Under the pieces are notes generated by a model. That model had not been told where the DNA came from. It saw only the letters and a list, made by a program, of their open reading frames with translations, and did not search any database. From an uncultured Coprococcus sp. (GTDB lineage Bacteria > Bacillota > Clostridia > Lachnospirales > Lachnospiraceae), in contig CANQTC010000016.1 of assembly GCA_947626675.1 (NCBI GenBank), positions 1 through 57,428 on the forward strand: a stretch of 57,428 nt of DNA, written 5' to 3'. This document shows, in pieces, positions 55,394 to 57,428 of this stretch (positions are counted from its first letter, which is position 1; every line of letters starts with the position of its first letter). The position numbers were made by a program, and so were the translations under genes.

Positions 55394-55909
55394 GTGAAAT
55401 ACGCACCGAGAAAGGTATATATCAAAGAGAATGGCGGCTATGTGGAGTTGTCCTATACGGATTTTTGCCACCGCAGAGAAGCAGACCGTACATATTTGGA
55501 TAAGCTCTTTATCCCCGTGCAGGGCTGTCTGATTGAGGTTGTACGGGAACAGTATACGGACTTCTATCGAGATAAAGAGCGGTGGCGTTATCTTCAGAAA
55601 CTGGATACGAAGAACAGCCTGCTTTCATTGGATGGATTTGTAGATAGCGAGGGCAACGCTCTGGACTTTATTGCCGATGAAGCGGCGGGCGTTGAGGAAA
55701 CGGTTATCCATTCCATGATGTTGGACAGGCTGAACGCCGCCCTGCTCCTGCTGCCGGACGATGAACAGGCGTTGATACGGGCAATCTTCTTTGACGGTGT
55801 TTCCACGAAAGAGATTGCAAGGATGGAAAATGTAGACCAGAGTACGGTAAACAGACACAAGCTCAAAATTCTGGCAAAGCTCAGAAAAATAATGGAAAGC
55901 AGATTTTAA
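55394..55909 (+). CDS. Sigma-70-like regulator 1
   Basis: A 171-aa protein starting at GTG 55394 after GGAGGTG. Its C-terminal part has a sigma region-4-like HTH: LLPDDEQALIRAIFFDGVSTKEIARMENVDQSTVNRHKLKILAKLRK. No clear region 2 is present, so it may be a region-4-only regulator, not a full sigma factor. A long hairpin sits directly in front of the start. It is the first of three such genes in a row. Confidence 0.78.
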   Translation: MKYAPRKVYIKENGGYVELSYTDFCHRREADRTYLDKLFIPVQGCLIEVVREQYTDFYRDKERWRYLQKLDTKNSLLSLDGFVDSEGNALDFIADEAAGVEETVIHSMMLDRLNAALLLLPDDEQALIRAIFFDGVSTKEIARMENVDQSTVNRHKLKILAKLRKIMESRF

Positions 55910-55913
55910 ACTG

Positions 55914-55957
55914 CAAAGCCCCTTTGATTTTTCCTTTGGGAAATCGAGGGGGCTTTG
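55914..55957 (+). terminator. Terminator between sigma-like genes 1 and 2
   Basis: CAAAGCCCCTTTGATTT pairs with AAATCGAGGGGGCTTTG through G-U-tolerant pairing; only TTA follows. The second repeat CAATCTTGGATTT/AAATCCCGATTG (55970-55997) lies just before the next ribosome site. Confidence 0.6.
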
Positions 55958-56009
55958 TTACTGCCCTCTCAATCTTGGATTTATGGAAATCCCGATTGGA
56001 GGAAAAGAA

Positions 56010-56438
56010 ATGGCATATAACCACGGACGGGAGGAGCGCAAATGGCGTATCTGGAAAGAAGCTGAGGAAAGGATTTTACGGAAGTGCGGCGTTGACGAGG
56101 ATACCATCGAGAAAATCCGAATCTATGACAGGGCGGATTTTAATGCCGCCAGACGCTTCTACCGCTATCTGAATGATGTCGGGGAATACCTTGAGGGAAT
56201 GGCAGACAGGGAGAAGCAAACGGAGGTTAGGACGGTGGCTGATTTACTGGACGAGATTGAAAATGAAAATCTGTACCTCACATTAGTCACGGTAGACAGG
56301 CGCACTCTGAAAATCGTTCTCCTAAAAATGCAGGGCTATTCCACAAAGGAGATTGCCCCGATTGTCGGTCTGACAACGGGGGCTGTCTACGCAAGGATGG
56401 GACACCTGCGGAAAAAGCTGAAAGTCTTTAAGCGGTAA
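56010..56438 (+). CDS. Sigma-70-like regulator 2
   Basis: A 142-aa protein. The start at 56010 (MAYNHGREERKW) follows GGAGG; an upstream ATG at 55983 lies in the leader hairpin and is rejected. The C-terminal 55 residues form a region-4-like HTH with VLLKMQGYSTKEIAPIVGLTTGAVYARMGHLRKKLK. The N-terminal half is charged and not recognised. Confidence 0.75.
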   Translation: MAYNHGREERKWRIWKEAEERILRKCGVDEDTIEKIRIYDRADFNAARRFYRYLNDVGEYLEGMADREKQTEVRTVADLLDEIENENLYLTLVTVDRRTLKIVLLKMQGYSTKEIAPIVGLTTGAVYARMGHLRKKLKVFKR

Positions 56439-56457
56439 GGGAAGAAAAATACATTTG

Positions 56458-56506
56458 CCTGCGGGCTATGGGGTGAGAGGTCAAAAACCTTTCGCCCTAT
56501 TTTTTC
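56458..56506 (+). terminator. Terminator-like repeat before sigma-like gene 3
   Basis: CCTGCGGGCT followed by GGGTGAGAGGT, a loop, ACCTTTCGCCC and TATTTTTT. It closely matches 43587-43635 in the same orientation, so the element has a direct repeat of this leader near each end. Confidence 0.7.
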
Positions 56507-56523
56507 GCAGGAGGAAAAACATA

Positions 56524-56997
56524 ATGGCATACCGAGTTAAGACATATACGCTTCGGGAGGAAGCGGAGGAAAACGGCACAAGGTATTTTATCAGCTTTAA
56601 GGACGGGCAAGGCGGCTATCACGAATTAGAGGTGTCTGAACAGTTCTTTATAGAGTTTCGGCAGATGGAGCGCAGAAACCGTAACCTATTGCAATCGGAT
56701 GAACGGCACAAAGAGTTTTTTGAGCTTTCTGATGAAGCCCTTAACAAAAGGGCAAGAGTTACGCCGAAAGGCGTTGACGAGCTGATTATCGAGCAGGAAC
56801 GCTCTGAACTGCTCCACCGTATCATTGCCGCTCTGCCAGAGATACAAAAGCGGCGTTTCCTGCTCTATTACGAGTACGATTTTAATTACTATGAGATTGC
56901 TGCAATGGAGCATTGCACCGCTTCTTCGGTGGGTAAGTCTATTTCTATCGCAAAGGAAAAGATAAGGGCACAGATGAAAAAATATCTTTGCCCTTAA
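56524..56997 (+). CDS. Sigma-70-like regulator 3
   Basis: A 157-aa protein starting at 56524 (MAYRVKTYTLREEAEENG) after CAGGAGG. The C-terminal HTH reads IIAALPEIQKRRFLLYYEYDFNYYEIAAMEHCTASSVGKSISIAKEKIR, a sigma region-4 style. It is the last gene of the element, ending 49 bases before the right inverted repeat. Confidence 0.78.
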   Translation: MAYRVKTYTLREEAEENGTRYFISFKDGQGGYHELEVSEQFFIEFRQMERRNRNLLQSDERHKEFFELSDEALNKRARVTPKGVDELIIEQERSELLHRIIAALPEIQKRRFLLYYEYDFNYYEIAAMEHCTASSVGKSISIAKEKIRAQMKKYLCP

Positions 56998-57045
56998 CGG
57001 ATTGATAACGCTCTTGTATCTTCGGATATGGGGCGTTCTTTGACA

Positions 57046-57067
57046 TGTTCTCTAATGGAATTTGGCA
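57046..57067 (-). repeat. Right terminal inverted repeat
   Basis: 22 bp, the imperfect inverted match of 43429-43450 (20 of 22). On the minus strand it reads TG-C-CAAATTCCATT followed by A and GAGAACA. It abuts the GA core at 57068. Confidence 0.9.
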
Positions 57068-57069
57068 GA
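57068..57069 (+). other. Right junction GA core (attR)
   Basis: GA within CAGA (57066-57069); GAA at 57068-57070 continues the host reading frame (GAA-GTG-AAC) that stops at the left junction. Confidence 0.75.
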
Positions 57070-57211
57070 AGTGAACGACAATGATTATCAAAGAAAGAAC
57101 ACTCCTGATACGGGTGATGAGACAGATACAGATATGGCATTTATAATAGTCGCAGCATGTATTTGTGCTATCTTAATAATAAGTAAAAAAAATGAGTCGG
57201 CTGACCGATAA
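57070..57211 (+). pseudogene. Displaced 3' end of the surface protein gene (sorting signal)
   Basis: Host DNA encoding the true C-terminus of the gene at 39482. In frame it reads EVNDNDYQRKNTPDTGDETD, then a hydrophobic segment MAFIIVAACICAILII and a basic end SKKNESADR before TAA (57209). This is a TPDTG-type sortase signal. Joined at the GA core it gives a 1362-aa protein. On its own it has no start codon or ribosome site and is not expected to be made. Confidence 0.88.
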
Positions 57212-57297
57212 GTTTTGTTTTGTATGGCAGAAAATATTTTAGAATTAAATAAAAATGTAAATTTATGACATTATAAAGATTAGGAGACTTTAGAAAA

Positions 57298-57428
57298 ATG
57301 ATAGAAAAATACAAAACGAATCAATACTGGTACAGAATTATTTCAATGCTTCTTATACTTGCATTAAGTGTAAATCTTTTAGCCGGATGTTCAAAAAATA
57401 CAGGAAATGAAGCACAGACAAAATCAGC
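57298..57428 (+). CDS. Lipoprotein, 3' end outside the window
   Basis: The first 43 residues are a lipoprotein signal: basic start MIEKYKTNQYWYR, hydrophobic MLLILALSVNLLAG and lipobox Cys, then SKNTGNEAQTKS. TTAGGAGAC lies upstream. It follows the displaced end of the surface protein by 86 bases on host DNA, so before the insertion it was the next gene and may act with that protein. Confidence 0.8.
   Translation, partial: MIEKYKTNQYWYRIISMLLILALSVNLLAGCSKNTGNEAQTKS

Larger units (their letters stand above)
43427..57069 (+). mobile_element. 13.64-kb integrative mobilizable element (serine recombinase, MobV)
   Basis: Bounded by 22-bp imperfect inverted repeats inside a GA duplicated at both junctions. 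It interrupts the surface protein gene, whose frame is restored exactly on excision. Gene order: repA-like, oriT, MobV relaxase, ParB-like, YdbC-like, unknown, large serine recombinase, unknown, TnpV, HTH, two-component system, ABC transporter, three sigma-like genes. Base composition is clearly higher in GC than the host up to about 49.9 kb, drops in the 50.0-55.0 kb cargo, and rises again. No VirB4, VirD4 or other transfer-channel gene is present, so transfer would need a helper. Confidence 0.93.

Noticed and set aside
43427..57069. Full conjugative element (ICE) or prophage
   Set aside because: No VirB4/VirD4-like, prepilin, capsid or terminase gene; only mobilization genes are present.
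57212..57297. Further gene between the displaced surface-protein end and the lipoprotein
   Set aside because: Only 86 AT-rich bases with the ribosome site of the lipoprotein gene.

Overview
The window reads as a chromosomal segment of a low-to-moderate-GC, Gram-positive anaerobe of the class Clostridia, most likely a Lachnospiraceae-type gut bacterium. This rests on protein style and gene order (hprK, murB, rapZ and whiA together; lysine and preQ1 riboswitches; sortase-anchored Thr/Glu-rich surface proteins), not on any database search. Nearly every gene lies on the + strand.

Region 1 (1-10.2 kb) opens with a tandem 105-bp repeat, then hprK-glk and a terminator, then murB-rapZ-whiA and a Crh-like HPr paralogue that has lost the phosphocarrier histidine but keeps the HprK target Ser46. 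A 906-aa Sel1-repeat protein, a small unknown protein and a DUF4143-type ATPase follow. Region 2 (10.2-24.1 kb) holds tRNA-Thr(CGT), a DUF5662-like gene, dnaE, a SPOUT rRNA methyltransferase, an SSB-like protein, a polar amino acid ABC transporter, an EamA transporter, and a lysine-riboswitch-controlled run dapA-dapB-(unknown)-coaX-dus. Region 3 (24.3-39.2 kb) holds a secreted 3D-domain protein, thrC, a preQ1-riboswitch-headed queD-queE-folE-queC cluster followed by a lipid kinase and glmM, purF-purB, a secreted protein with a possible cysteine-peptidase domain, an orphan LytTR regulator followed by a 30-codon peptide ORF, and purA.

Region 4 (39.5-57.4 kb) is the most informative. A large secreted surface protein gene (39482 onward) is split by a 13.64-kb integrative mobilizable element (about 43427-57069). 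The element ends in 22-bp imperfect inverted repeats just inside a duplicated GA dinucleotide, as expected for a TndX/TnpX-type large serine recombinase, and it encodes such a recombinase. Removing the element restores the reading frame exactly: 1315 residues upstream join 47 residues downstream that supply a TPDTG-type sorting motif, a hydrophobic segment and a basic tail. Insertion has therefore cut the cell-wall anchor off this protein.

The element carries a RepA-like helicase, a recognisable MobV-type oriT, a MobV relaxase, a ParB-like protein, a YdbC/PC4-type ssDNA-binding protein, the recombinase, TnpV, a visibly AT-richer cargo (a small HTH protein, an OmpR/HK two-component system and a BceAB-like ABC transporter, probably antimicrobial-peptide resistance), and three small sigma-70-like regulators near the right end. 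It has no type IV secretion genes, so it would need a helper conjugative element. The window ends inside a host lipoprotein gene.
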